Shown here piece by piece: positions 11,385 to 22,545 of a DNA stretch of 64,000 nt. The notes beneath the pieces are model-generated. The model did not search any database, was not told the DNA's origin, and saw only the letters and a program-made list of their open reading frames with translations. The DNA comes from Codonopsis lanceolata. Its lineage: Eukaryota; Streptophyta; Magnoliopsida; Asterales; Campanulaceae. Every line of letters starts with the position of its first letter. Position 1 is the first letter of the stretch. The translations under genes and the position numbers were made by a program. The DNA is taken from contig CM028382.1 of assembly GCA_013146195.2 (NCBI GenBank), positions 61,607,596-61,671,595 of the forward strand. Reading direction: 5' to 3'.

Positions 11385-12060
11385 TATTCTCATCAATAAC
11401 CAAGTAGGATTGGGTTCGACAAGAGCGAACCCACATGTCAATCAAGTGTCCTATAAAATGACATTCAGGATCAAGCAAGGCAATCGATTCAAGTTCAAAG
11501 TCAAGAATTATAATTCTTAGGGAAACGCGTTTAGAACGTCGTAGGGATTGATCAGTGAGCCGGTGTTGTTCAATAGTTCGCTAAACTTGACTCCGTTGAG
11601 TCATCTCTAACAATTCATCCAAGAGAGTTAAGATGCTAAATACATCGTGAACATTTTCTAAGTTCTCGTATACGATCGGCTAGGTCATTAATCTATTTAA
11701 CAACCAAAGTAAAGAATTATCATCAATGATCAAGCAGGAATGAGTTCGACAAGGGCGAGCTCAATATGTCAAATAGACGTTATATTATGACATCACGAAT
11801 CAAGCAAGGTAATCGATCCAAATTTTTCAAGAGTCTAGAATTATCATTCTTAGAGGGACGTGCTTAGATCGTCGTAGGGATTTATCATTTAGCCGGTATT
11901 ATTCAATGGTTCGCTTAAGTTTGACTCCGTTGAGTCGTCTCTAACGATTCATCCAAGAGAGTTAAGATGCTAGATGCATCCAAATTCCTTTTCTAAGTTC
12001 TCGTATCGAGTAACCAGGCCGTTAGTCCACTTAACAACCATAGTCAAGTATTATCATAAG
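11385..12060. repeat. tandem duplication of about 342 bp in solo LTR copy 1
   Basis: Two units, starting near 11385 and 11727, share a series of blocks: GTTCGACAAGAGCGA-like, AATCAAGCAAGG, ACGTCGTAGGGATT-like, TTGACTCCGTTGAGTC and CATCCAAGAGAGTTAAGATG. Identity by eye is roughly 80%. Confidence 0.75.
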
Positions 12061-12110
12061 TTCAACATTTCATAATTCAAGGGAACTTTAGAATCAATAT
12101 TTCAAAGTTA

Positions 12111-12640
12111 TCAAAAGCCAATAGTCCAAGAACATTAGTTACTCTTAGGAAGACATAGATCACATTCGATTCTAAGCATAGGACCTAATCAATAGGTGAA
12201 CAATCCGTAGTACGCGTGAAACCTAGAATTCGAAATCTCCAAGAGTTGTCAAAAGTCATAAGTCCAAGAACAATAGTTGTTCCTAAGAAGTCATAGAACA
12301 TATTCAATTCTAGGCGTAGGACTCAATCAATAGGATAAACAGTTTGTAGCATGTGAAACCCTAGAAATCATTATCTCCAAGAGTTATCAAAAGTCATTGG
12401 TCCAAGAACAATAGTTGTTCCTAAAGGGACATAGAACACTTTTAATTCTAGGCATAGGACCCAATTCAATAGGATAGACAATTCATGGCATATGGAACCC
12501 TAGAATTCCTAGTTTCCAAAAGTCATTAAAATCCAATAGTCCAAGAACATTAGTTGTTCCTAAGAGAGCATAGAGCATATTTAATTCTGGGCATAGGACT
12601 AATTTAACAAGATGATCATATTAATCAAAATCCCAAAAGG
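12111..12640. repeat. four tandem copies of a 138-bp unit in solo LTR copy 1
   Basis: The motif AGTCCAAGAACA(A/T)TAG recurs at 12123, 12261, 12399 (as GGTCCAAG) and 12538, giving spacings of 138, 138 and 139 bp. Each unit also holds an ATAGGACC/ATAGGACT block and an AATTC block. Confidence 0.8.
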
Positions 12641-13911
12641 CCAATTCATCAATAATCATGGCAAGAGCATGGTAGGAGCATGGGATTTACAAGAAGAGGG
12701 GGACATGGCATATCTAGCATACACCCTAAGGGGAATCGATAGCTTACCTTCACCAAGAAAAAGGAAGGTTGGAGAGCAAAGTAACCGGATGGAAATGATC
12801 TCCTTGTCGGTAGCTTCACTCCGGTGGTCTCGGTTTGGCAAACGGAGGTCGGGAGCTCAATCCATGGAGTAGACACACACTAGTCTCACCTTTTCTCTAC
12901 ACACACTAATATGGCAAGAGAGAGAGATCGGAGATGGAAGCTTAAAATGGCTGATCAACAAGAGGTTGAGCTTTTATATGTTGCATGGATGTGGTGGAAA
13001 TCCACATGGCACAAGAAGAGGGCCTCCAAATCCACTTGTCCAATGGAGGTAGCTTGAGGTTAGGGCTAATCCAACTTGATTAGTGTTTAATAGGTAGGAT
13101 TAGGGTCAACTAAGAAGGGGTTAAAGGGGTCAAAGGTCGGACATAGGAGAGGAGGAGAAAATTTCCGTAGGCGGTGAAGGGAGGCGGGCGCCTGGCCCAT
13201 GCGGCCGCCTCAAATGCAGGTTAGGTTCCTGCTTTTCATTTGCTCTCAGCTTCTGGGGCGCGCGCCTCACTCGATCCATGCGGGCGCCTGAACTACTGGG
13301 GCTCCAAAACTTGACTTAAACATGTCCTAAAGGGTCCTAAACTTGTGGGCAACCATTCTAGGGTCTAACACCACTCAAAACAAGTCAAACACACCGAACA
13401 ACACCGGAACAAGGTAGGACAAGGCTCGAATCATGCGACGATTGGTTGGCGAATCAAACCCGAATCAAACGTTAATGAAACTAAGATATCTTGGGCATGG
13501 AAAAGGCTTGTTTAACCATGGTTATGACTTGAATATAAGTCCGGGACTCAAGGAACAACTCGTACGTCGAAATACGCGCAAAACGGGAGAAGAGGGAAAT
13601 CGCTAAGGCCAAAACAAAGCAAGAAGGTTTCCCAACTTCCAGTCAAGCTTACTATGATCAAGGCGAGTGTTCTAAGTCACCTATGGACGACGATAGAACC
13701 CTAACAAGTCTCGGTTGAGTGTAAATCAGGCTAAGGCAACACGCGGCGTAACGGGAAGGTATGCTAAGCATAGAAGGAGATCAGCGACTAGGCACGTAAT
13801 ATTCGGTGTAAACATGGCGGGGACAATTAGAAGCGTCTAATATGTTAAGGTATAATACAAGCATGTTATTAAGGCAATAAACAAGCAATGGGTTTGGGTT
13901 CTCACAAATGT

Positions 13912-14512
13912 TGCATTATAAAGGGCATAAATTAGAAGACTTAGAATTTGGGCCACCAATCAAGTGGTTCAATCTAGTAATAGATGGTATGCAGATCATT
14001 CCAAAATATGGAATTGGAAAAGGGACTCGTGTGGTGCTTCGTCTCATACAATTATATGAACTAAACTACCCTTAATGGCTGAAAACTCATTGGAGAAAGC
14101 AATTTCTCTCTGATGCGTGCAATCACTATCTACAATTTCACAGCTATCTAAAGACAAAAATCTAAAGATGGGATATTTTGTCTGGGAATATGTCAGCTAT
14201 AAGGGCAATAATATATTTGGCATACATGATTAGATAGATGCTTATGCGGCCAATGGAAATGTTTAAATAAAGAAGAAATGGAAAGGGGGACTTCTCATTC
14301 ATCAGTAAGAACTTACATCTCTGATAAATATGGTCCGATATTGCTGATTAGTATTTCTTTTATAGCTTTATAATCACAACGAACTACCTAAAACATTGCT
14401 GACCACAAGTTAGCACCCAAAACCAATCAAGGAAAGAACATGAATGTGTTAGAGACTTGGAATAGAAACAAACTGCCAATTAAACTATTAAGTAAATAAA
14501 ACATGATCCTAC
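13912..14512 (-). other. intron remnant of the ABC1K relic
   Basis: No open frame, repeat or RNA gene recognised. It lies between the solo LTR target duplication and the splice donor of the ABC1K exon, so it is the other half of the interrupted intron. The exon expected between the two recognised ABC1K exons was looked for here and not found. Confidence 0.5.
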
Positions 14513-14637
14513 AATGAAGCAAGGGTTGACGAGTACTCTTTGGGAACTTGTCGCAAGGGTGCAACAAATTGTCCAACTTTTACATAGAAACCTTTATTGA
14601 TCTCACATAATTTTAAAATCTTACTTGCAGAGCGTAG
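14513..14637 (-). pseudogene. ABC1K kinase exon, truncated by copia insertion
   Basis: Minus-strand translation reads L-R-S-A-S-K-I-L-K-L-C-E-I-N-K-G-F-Y-V-K, then V-G-Q-F-V-A-P-L-R-Q-V-P-K-E-Y-S-S-T-L-A-S-L. The K-x-G-Q motif inside this block is the invariant KxGQ region of ABC1 kinases, which occupies the active-site side. I recall the plant ATATH9 / ADCK1-like proteins having a very similar stretch. A GT donor follows at 14512-14511. The 5' edge of the exon is cut exactly where a copia LTR begins (14638), so the gene is broken here. Upstream exons were not found. Confidence 0.8.
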
Positions 14638-16655
14638 TGTAAGGGTAAAATAGGGACGTCCTATTTTTCTCTATTGATTTTATTGTTGTGCTCTTTCTTG
14701 GTCCAAAAATAATGGTAATTAAGTAGTTACCATATTTAAATACTTTCTAAAGCTCTCAAGAGTCCTTGTTTAAGTTTGACTAAATCTTTAGTAAGATCTT
14801 TGTTTTAAGTAAGGAAACTAATTTTGGAAATTAAATCTCTTACTTCCTAATCTTGTGTTTACTTAGAGTATTTGGTTTCATTATTGGTTCAGGACTCTAC
14901 CAGCTCGGGTATATATACAAGAGCAGTTCGTGTAGAGGAAACATGCTGAGAGAGACTTAGAGTCATATTTTGCAAGAGAAAGATAGCTGAGAGCTTACTT
15001 GGAGTATTCGTTGCAGTTTTGTATGCATCTACATTAGAAGCTGCATATGTTGTTTGGTTGTTTATTTTCCTAGTTGTTAGGAAACTTATTTTTTAATCAC
15101 ACGTTTGCTTTGTTCGTGTTTTTGTGGGTTTCCTCTACTGACTTCCTAGTCTTGTTAGAGGGTTTAGGGTTTTGGTATTTTGTTGATTTTCACTTTTTTT
15201 TATTGTAAAACTCATAATCATTTTAGTGAAATCCTTTTTTTTTGCCAAAGGCTTGATCTTCAAGCATTGCTTGCAGATCGTATGGTATGTTTCTGTGTCT
15301 TATTACTACTTTATTAGAATAGAGTCTTCCGCAGTTTATTTGATAAGTTATCTGGTCAAAGCACATTTGAATGCAACTGCATAAGAAGCTACATTGACAG
15401 TATTCTTGGAATCCTAACTACTATTGCACTTTCACTTGGTATCAGAGCTTCCCCTTGACGTCACTAAGAGTAGATTCTGGTTGTAGCTATAATGGATTCT
15501 CAATATGAGAATGTTGTTCCTCCTCCAACCTTGACTAATGTTAATTACTCAATTTGGAAAGTCAAGATGCATATCGTCATCAAATCAATTGATGAGAGAG
15601 CGTGACTTGTTGTTTTGAATGGGTGGACTCCACCTAAGACCACTGATGATGGTGATGTTAAAATCACCAGTGAGACAGATTGGACCACTGATGATAGAAC
15701 TACAACCTCTTTTAATTATAAAACTCTTTCCACCATATACAAGGCCTTAGATGCCAACACCTTTAGGGTTATTGTAAATTATGATTCTGCTAAAGATGTT
15801 TGGGAGGCCCTACAAACTTTATGTGAAGGACCTGCTAGTGTTCGTACTTCCAAACTTAGAATTCTTACCACTCAATTTGAAAAACACTAGAATGAATGAG
15901 AATGAGGATATTATGTCTTATTATGGTATATTATTTGATATATCCAACACTGCTCTTGCTTTAGGTGATCCTATCACCAATGAACGTCTTGTTAGCAAGA
16001 TGATGCGTACTTTACCTGAAATATTTAATGCCAAAATTTGTGTTATTGAGGAAGCTCATGACATTGATAAAAAGGGTTTTGATAAACTAACTGGTATTCT
16101 CCAAAATTTTGAGTTAAACCTCAATGAGAAAATTAAGAAAAAAGGAAAAGGTGCATCATCTTTTACTCCTTCTATGAAAAACATTGTCTTACCTTCTATT
16201 ATTAATGTGTCTTCTGACTTGCTTGAATCGCACAAAGAAATTGAAGAATCTGACTTTGGTGAAGACTCTATGGCTCTTTTAAAAACAAAGTTTAAAAATA
16301 TTTTGAAAGCCAAATGACAAAATAGATCTCCATCTTCAAACACCAAAACTGTTTTTAAACTTGAGCCTAGTAAGTTTTTTCCCAAAGAAAACTCTTTCCA
16401 AACCCCTAAAAAAACTTTTACCAACCCTTTTGCTAAACATTCTACATCTAGTGGAAAAATATTGATTCTATTCAATGTAGGGCTTGTCAAGGGTTTGATC
16501 ACTATGCTAATCAATGTGCTAATATTTTCTGTAAGAAGCCCAGTCAAATTCTGTGGCTGGAGGGTTTTCTGGATGAAACTTAAGATACTGCTTCAGTTTC
16601 CTCTTACTCTAAAGCAAAGGAATGGAAGTGAATATTATGCCATAATATCATAGGC
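14638..16655 (+). mobile_element. 5' part of a SIRE-like copia element
   Basis: A 797-bp LTR (14638-15434) begins TGTAAGGG and ends ACTTTCA. It has a TATA box at about 14909 (GTATATATAC). Directly behind it is the primer-binding site TGGTATCAGAGC (15437-15448), complementary to initiator tRNA-Met, followed by gag. The element was inserted in the ABC1K exon. It stops abruptly after the gag zinc knuckle; integrase, RT and the 3' LTR are absent here. Whether the plus-strand SIRE 3' end at 23655-27398 belongs to it is unclear, because the two LTRs share architecture but little sequence. Confidence 0.8.
15492..16655 (+). pseudogene. SIRE-like gag, frameshifted and cut off
   Basis: The ATG at 15492 gives M-D-S-Q-Y-E-N, with a stop at about codon 38. 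The frame continues into the gag core (V-W-E-A-L-Q-T-L-C-E-G, 15615-15890). After a frameshift the next frame (15885-16317) shows I-M-S-Y-Y-G-I-L-F-D-I and L-P-E-I-F-N-A-K, standard copia UBN2-type gag. A CCHC zinc knuckle C-R-A-C-Q-G-F-D-H-Y-A-N-Q-C is read near 16475-16520. The sequence ends near 16655 before any protease. Gag forms the virus-like particle; this copy cannot. Confidence 0.8.
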
Positions 16656-17490
16656 TTGTGCATCTACTGTGTTGAAATGGGATGGATCAATTACCCAGGC
16701 AAACATGCAAGTTCCTTTCGAGAAGGCGGCTGCGTCTTCAGGATACAAGGCGGTCACGTTATAGGTGAAGGCGACCACGTCTTTTAGAGGAATTATGGAC
16801 CATGTTACTACCAAATAGCCATCACGTAAGCAAGGGGAAGGTGACCGCACTCGACAATGACGCGGTCGCGTCTGGTTGACAAGGCGGTCGTCTGCGTGCG
16901 ACAAGTTGTTTAGACCAGTTTTCTTAATTAGGGTTTGGTATTGTATCCCTATATATAATTGTAACCCTAGAACTGTTTCAAAGTTGGCATAATAAAATTT
17001 TGATAGTCCGTTGGCCCCAATCTCTCTCTATTCTCTTTGATTGATCTTGGATTACTTTGTTAATTATTTGTGGAGTCTTCCGTTGTGCACAACATACTTC
17101 TTATTCTTGTTGTCTTTGTAAGAATTGTAATTTGCGGAGCCCAAAAAATGATTGAGAAAGTTGCACGAGCTTGCTCATCTTCCGAATGAAACATATACCA
17201 AAAATGATAATCTTATATTGGCTTAACAAAAGTAATGTAATGGTATTTTATGGGTTAATGAAAGATATGTATGGTAAAACCTCCTTTATGTCATATGTAG
17301 TTGACTAGTCTTTTTTTTTTTGGATAGTTGAGCCCCAGTCTGGCTCCATATATTCTTTATTAGATCTTGTAGAACCTGGATCTGGAGATTGATTTTGTGT
17401 TTATATTTGTCTAGTGTACTTCAGCTATTGCCTTAGATGTCTATATCCTATTCCTTATATTACCTAAACTACTATTGGGATTCATTTTGT
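16656..17490 (+). other. LTR-like or promoter-like sequence, origin unknown
   Basis: A GC-richer part (16730-16900) with repeated GGCGGTC/GCGGTCGCG words is followed by a TATA-like box (CTATATATAATTG near 16950), then CTCTCTCTATTCTC and T-rich sequence. This layout resembles the U3-R-U5 part of a plant gypsy LTR, but no ends, duplication or primer-binding site could be found. From 17150 to 17490 nothing is recognised. Confidence 0.35.
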
Positions 17491-17501
17491 TTATATTTCA
17501 G

Positions 17502-17830
17502 GTCAGTGCAATATTATCTCTCAAGAGTATAGTTAATTCAAACCATGTTATTTCCAAGGGAATCATCTTTAGTATTGATCCACAAACACAAGTGTGAGGT
17601 GTAGATTTAAGTTGTAATTGGTGTGAAGTATCCATTCAAGTTTCTGTGGAATGGAATGAAGATTTAAGTAGGCCATGTGGATTTTTGACAACAATTGGAG
17701 ATATGATTGGAGCACCTATAGCTTGACCTTTATCATTGGTATATTTGCATGATTTAAGTCCATTAATAGTTATAATATTCGTCATTTGTTTACTTCTACT
17801 AATTTAAATTTGTATATTTTGTAGGTAACA
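17502..17830 (+). pseudogene. CACTA transposase C-terminal domain (Tnp1/En/Spm-like)
   Basis: After a likely splice acceptor (TATATTTCAG, ending near 17501) the frame reads V-S-A-I-L-S-L-K-S-I-V, then G-I-I-F-S-I-D-P-Q-T-Q-V, a stop, then C-E-V-S-I-Q-V-S-V, S-R-P-C-G-F-L-T-T-I-G-D and M-I-G-A-P-I-A. This follows the conserved pattern of the domain found C-terminal in plant CACTA transposases and related proteins (…DP…GG…L…YYEV…RP.G…TIGDA.G..IAWP). At least two stops (in place of Gly and Trp) show it is dead. A second acceptor, TTTTGTAG, precedes GTAACACCG at 17826. Confidence 0.65.
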
Positions 17831-18018
17831 CCGTTGGATTTGACTCAAGCTAGTTGCAATATCAAAATATTGAACATCTAGAACTTTGTATATTAGTTAG
17901 GATGAATGACATATGTTTATTAATGTGGTATATTATTTTTGTTCATGTGAGACAATGACTATACATGATTAGTTTTAATTTAATATGCTTAAATTATCGA
18001 ATGACTTGGCCGAGACAA
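17831..18018 (+). other. CACTA remnant left of the Helitron
   Basis: AT-rich sequence without a frame; it is the last part of the CACTA remnant before the Helitron insertion point (A at 18018). Confidence 0.4.
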
Positions 18019-18540
18019 TCTCTCTATCTATAAAAGTCAAGGTTGTTTCTTACAAATTAATAGATTGACAACAATAACCCTTCACCAAATAAACTACCAC
18101 CATTTAATTAAGGACAAAACAAGTTAATTTATCATGACAAAAAATAATGTTTGGACAAAAATAGCCCTAAACACAACAAATCGCTCACCTTTAATTAAGG
18201 CTAAACAAATAATATGTCATAGGCTAATTAATTTCATGAATAATTAAATAATAATTTCATCAATTGACTTGTACCTATTTTAAAGTTAGGTCCTACATTT
18301 TTTAATTCTATTCATTTCATCTTATATTTTGATTTTCTTATCAGTTTCCTCCTCCTACCATTATCGTTACAAATTTCGTCAAATATTTTCTAAAAATGAC
18401 ACAAATACCCTTACTCAGTTGAAGGACTACAATTTTATTATAAGGAACCCAAAAAAATCAAATCCATATGAGTTTCAATTTCAATTTGAAATTTTAAAAA
18501 TTAAAAAAAATGAATTTGAATTTGTAAAAAGTGAAATTTA

Positions 18541-19810
18541 AGGTTGTGGTGGTGGTGTATCTATAAATGACAAGTTTTACAAATGTGTTACTTTGAATAG
18601 AGGAAGAAGTAAGGTATTAGAAAATGAAATAAAATCAAATCAAAAATTAACTTTTAGGCTAATAGTGATATTTGAGGTTGTAGTGGTGGTGATGGTGAGT
18701 CCATGAGGTTGACGGAAGATAGTGAATGATTAAAAAATAAATTAAATAATTAATCTAAATTTCATTTTTTGGAGTAATGCATTTTTTACCTTTAAATTTA
18801 CGTATGAACAAGGTATAACTATTTTTAGATTATCAAAATAATTATTTATAGTTTTAATTAAAAAAATATTTTAAATACCAAATGACAAATTAAATGATGA
18901 AATTATAACAAAATCCCACTTTGCGCCCCAAGAAAAATGACCAAAATAATCCTCATGTGCATGATTTTCCATTACTATTTTTAATGCCTATGAACGGGAG
19001 AAGATAAAATGAGACAAATAGAAAAATTGTGTATGAAACTGAGACATCATAGATTGGGAACGACATTACTAGAGGTATATGAAAAATTGTAACTATAATA
19101 ATACATTTGTTGGTGAGTATCGAGATATTAAGCACTTCTGTAGTGTGCTTAGTAATTATCTGTGAATAAACTAAGAGGAATATGTTAAGGAAATGTGCAA
19201 TAATGTCAAGAAAATAACGAAAAATTGAGAACTTAGTTGATGAATTTGTGTGTTTTGTTAGAGAAAAAAAAGCTAGAATCTATAGTAGAGGCGTTTGAAG
19301 AAAGTAGTCCGACTTAACGGAATCTAAAGATGTTTTATTTTTCGGTTTTAGCAAGGTAAGGTGAACGCGTTTCATGGTCATGGTGATAGCGGTGACGACG
19401 ATTGCAGGGATGCTGGTAGTAGTGGTGGGGGCGATTGTAAGCATGATAGTAAACATGTGGATTACAACATTGTTAGATTTCTAAATCATCAATTTTTCAA
19501 ATCTTCATATGGGTTTAGGTTGTAAATAGTAAAAATTAAGGTTGTGGTGGTGGTGGGTCTATAAATTATGAATTTTGCATATAGGTTAATTTGAACAAAT
19601 GAATAAGAAATTATACAAAGAAATATAATAAAATCAAATTTTAATTTTTGGGTTAATGTTGTTATTTGAGGTGGTAGTCGTGGTGGATCTATATAGGATT
19701 AATGATGGGGTTGATGGAAGAAAGTTAAGGATAACAAAATAAATTATATTTTTTATTTGTTGGAGTAATGCATGTTTCTAACTTTAAATTTAAATATGAG
19801 ACAAATTACA
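18541..19810. repeat. direct repeat pair inside the Helitron
   Basis: The segments 18541-18830 and 19530-19810 are similar: both start with AAGGTTGTGGTGGTGGTG, pass through a TAATAAAATCAAAT-like stretch and a TATTTGAGGT block, and end at TTGGAGTAATGCAT followed by ACTTTAAATTTA-like sequence. Spacing is about 990 bp. Confidence 0.65.
18830..19080. repeat. direct repeat of 21480-21760
   Basis: Both segments share AATAATTATTTA-like sequence, TATTTTAAATAC, AACAAAATCCCACTTTGC (here) or AACCAAATCCTATTTTGC (there), and CATTACTATTTTTAA followed by GGGAG. They flank the MULE-like element on opposite sides and read in the same direction. Confidence 0.6.
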
Positions 19811-19976
19811 ATTACAACATTGTTAGCCTTACAACTAATTTTATAACTTTCTTTACAACTAAGCTTTGAAAAGAACAAATATGTCTTTGTCCCTAGCAAC
19901 TTTACACTTCTTTAAAGCTTAGTTGTAAGGAAAGTGGTATAATTAGTTGTAAAGATAACATTTTCCTTATAATTAT

Positions 19977-21468
19977 GCTAAATTACAACCCCCCCAAAGT
20001 ATCCACAAAATCACATAGTGCACCCCAACCAAGGGTTTGTCACATAATGATATCTGACATTACATTTTTTCCTATTTTCCACCCTAGCCGCGACAGTCGT
20101 TAGAATAGTCACGTTAAATAACATGTGGTCTTCCTCATGTGGGGTATTTTGACATTTCCTTGTGGGCGTTAAATCGAGGGAAATATTAGGAATTTAGTGT
20201 AAACTTTGGGGTGCTAAATGTATTTTGGTCCAATAAAAATTAATAAATAAAATATAATCTTTTTAAAAAAATTATAAAAATGTGTGTGGAAAGTTAAAAA
20301 AAAATGAAGCGGGGTCCATTATTCCATTTTTTTCAAGAAAAAAAATCTAGAGAAAAGACCCCCAATTTTTTCCGACATTCACTCCCCAAATAACCCAGAA
20401 CCCGATATGGGTTTTGTCCACTCACACCAAATATCTCTCTCTTAAATTTCTCTCTCGTAACCCAAAAGATAGATACACATTTCCATTTCATTATCAATTT
20501 TCTTATCTTGCTAATAAAAACAAAGTAAACGAAAGATATGTAAAACTCTTATCCATAGTTACCCGTCTTCATCTCCAATTTCTTGTATGAAATTCGATTC
20601 ACCCACCTTCTCCGATGAAACCCAACCACCACCGAATTCAATCAGTTTCTCACCTCGTTCATTATCTTACATGACTTTACATTTACTTTATCTATCCTAA
20701 TTCTTTAAATAATTCAACCCCACCGCCATGGAAACTGCTTTGAGGTTGAAATCATCTAGAGCTATAGCTTATTCAATATCTTCTGAATTTCGATGCTTTG
20801 TTTTGAGCCATATGCATTCCTGCCGTATGCCCAATTTTCAAACCAGCTCCCACAAAATTGAAGACTATTTCAATAAAACATCTTACTGTTTCTCTTCATT
20901 CAAGTATGTCTTTATTTCTGATGAATTTGTCGATAAGGGTTATGAGTTTTCTGTTAAATGCATATTTTTATAAGGGTTTTTGGTAAGTATACTTTATAGC
21001 TTATGATTTCTACTTTAGACACGACTTTTGCAAGGAAGAGAATGAGGGAGATTAAAGATGGAGTTTGGTTAGAATTAAAGGAGGACGACGGTGCCAAAAT
21101 TGTGATAGGCGTGACCAGAGTGTTCCGGGTTTGGCCTGAAAATGGCGGCTACTATGGTGGGGCTCGAGATGGCGGCTATTACGGTGAAGCTGAAGATGGG
21201 AACTTGCACCGGGAAAAGAGAGAATGAGAGGGTTTTGGATTAGATTTTTTACTTTTAATACATTTACTCCTTAACAAGATAAGAGAAATGAGATTTTTGC
21301 CCCGCATGTGGAAGACCACGTGCTAATTAACGTGAATTTTCTAACGTCCGTCACATATAGGGTGGAAATGGGAAAAAAATGTAACTCTAGATACCATTAT
21401 GCGACAAACGTTAGGTTGGGGTACACTATGCAATTTGGTGGATACTTTGGGGGATTGTAATTTGGCCA
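19977..21468. mobile_element. MULE-like element with 190-bp terminal inverted repeats
   Basis: About 190 bp at each end are inverted repeats. Shared stretches in the outward-in reading include AAATTACAA, CCCCCAAAGTATCCAC, GCATAGTG (left CACATAGTG), CCCCAACC, and TTTCCACCCTA. A perfect 9-bp duplication TATAATTAT flanks it (19968-19976, 21469-21477). Long TIRs with 9-bp duplications are typical of Mutator-like elements. No transposase is present. The interior (about 20350-21240) has a CT-rich leader and short open frames and may be captured gene sequence (Pack-MULE). Confidence 0.7.
20380..21240 (+). pseudogene. gene-like insert in the MULE, unrecognised
   Basis: This interior differs from the AT-rich surroundings. 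It has CTCTCTCTTAAATTTCTCTCTCG (split as CT-rich leader at 20430-20455), an 81-codon frame from the ATG at 20728 to 20973 (starts M-E-T-A-L-R-L-K-S-S-R), and just after it a sequence TTGGTAAGTATA like a splice donor (20980). A second frame at 21003-21227 contains W-L-E-L-K-E-D-D-G and repeats of G-G-Y-Y-G. I do not recognise either product. It may be a captured host fragment whose exons no longer form one protein. Confidence 0.4.
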
Positions 21469-21782
21469 TATAATTATTTTTGAATTATTGAAATAATTAT
21501 TAATTATTTTTATTCAAAAACATATTTTAAATACTAAATAGTTAACTAAATAATGAAGTTATAACCAAATCCTATTTTGCACTCAAAGCAAAATGACCAA
21601 TATGTGACATGCACATATCATTTTCCATCACTATTTTTAACGTCCATAGAAGGGAGGAGGCAAAGTGGGACAAATAGAAAAATAACGTATGAAAGTGAGA
21701 CACTTCGTAGGTTGGGGTGCAATGTGAGATTTAGTGTGTAATTTTGCGAGCTAATCATATTTCGGCCCCATCGAAATTAGTT

Positions 21783-22545
21783 CAAAATACAAATTTCCCC
21801 TAAAGTATTCACCAAATCCACTTTGGCGCAAGATCGAGAATTTGCTCCAATCAAACCATAAACAATATGAACGGTGCTGATGAGTAATTTGTCGGAGTTG
21901 AAGCTAAGGACGATGAAGAAAGATTGACCCAAGTCGTGCCTCATAATTGTCGTATACATCTGTTATGGGTTCAAATATGAGTTTTGAAATTCATGGTGTA
22001 TGCTTGTGTATTGTGTTGTACGAGAGAGAAAGAGAGAAATGAATTGTGGAGTTTAGTCATTCAACATCGGCGGTTGTGATGTCTTTAATTTTTGATGAGT
22101 TCTTATTCGTGGCGGTCTTGACACTCGAGTGCGATTCTCTCATCTTGAGTTCAATCTCTCAAATCTCTTATATGATTCCTCTATATTTTTATTTATTTTT
22201 CTATATAAAAATTTGAATAAAAGATTCATACACTTTTGAGTTTTATCTCACTTAAAATTTATATAAGAGGTCATTGTTGAAAAAATAGCAGAGAAAGCGT
22301 TGCTGGAGAAGAAGAAAATGAAGCTTCTTTTGGGTAATAAAAGCAGAGAAAGCGTTGCCAAAAAAATAACCAAAATGCCCTACACGTGAAATACCATGAC
22401 ACTTTAACGTCAGATTGGTAACCTTCGTCGTGGCTAGGGGCAAACTAGAAAAAAGTTATAACATGAAATATGAAAATGACACAAAACTTAGGTTTGATAG
22501 CAAAGTGAGACTTTATAGATACTTTGGGGGAATTTTGTATTTTTT
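21783..22545. mobile_element. inverted-repeat element related to the MULE
   Basis: Left end AAAATACAAATTTCCCC is followed by TAAAGTATTCACC; the right end in reverse complement reads AAAAATACAAAATTCCCCC then AAAGTATC. The words resemble the TIRs of the MULE-like element at 19977-21468. No convincing target duplication was found. The interior has no recognised gene. Confidence 0.5.

Larger units (their letters stand above)
10332..13906 (+). mobile_element. giant solo LTR (3,575 bp), copy 1
   Basis: The segment starts TGTGGCGACCCGCC and ends GGGTTCTCACA, and is flanked by the perfect 5-bp duplication AATGT at 10327-10331 and 13907-13911. These are marks of an LTR retrotransposon insertion reduced to a solo LTR. 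No primer-binding site, gag or pol is inside. The same terminal sequences occur inverted at 50970-54507 and at 56388. A block ACTTCCCCACTGTGGCCA near 11240 followed by GTGTGTG is conserved in all three copies. The orientation is set by comparison with copy 2 only; lineage is unknown, although size and termini suggest Ty3/gypsy. Confidence 0.85.

Noticed and set aside
13170..13300. CpG-rich stretch (GCGGGCGCC, GGGCGCGCGCC) as a host gene promoter
   Set aside because: It lies inside the giant solo LTR, with no gene behind it.
8861..14637. Functional ABC1K gene
   Set aside because: Exon cut by an LTR, missing intermediate exon and lost acceptor argue for a relic.
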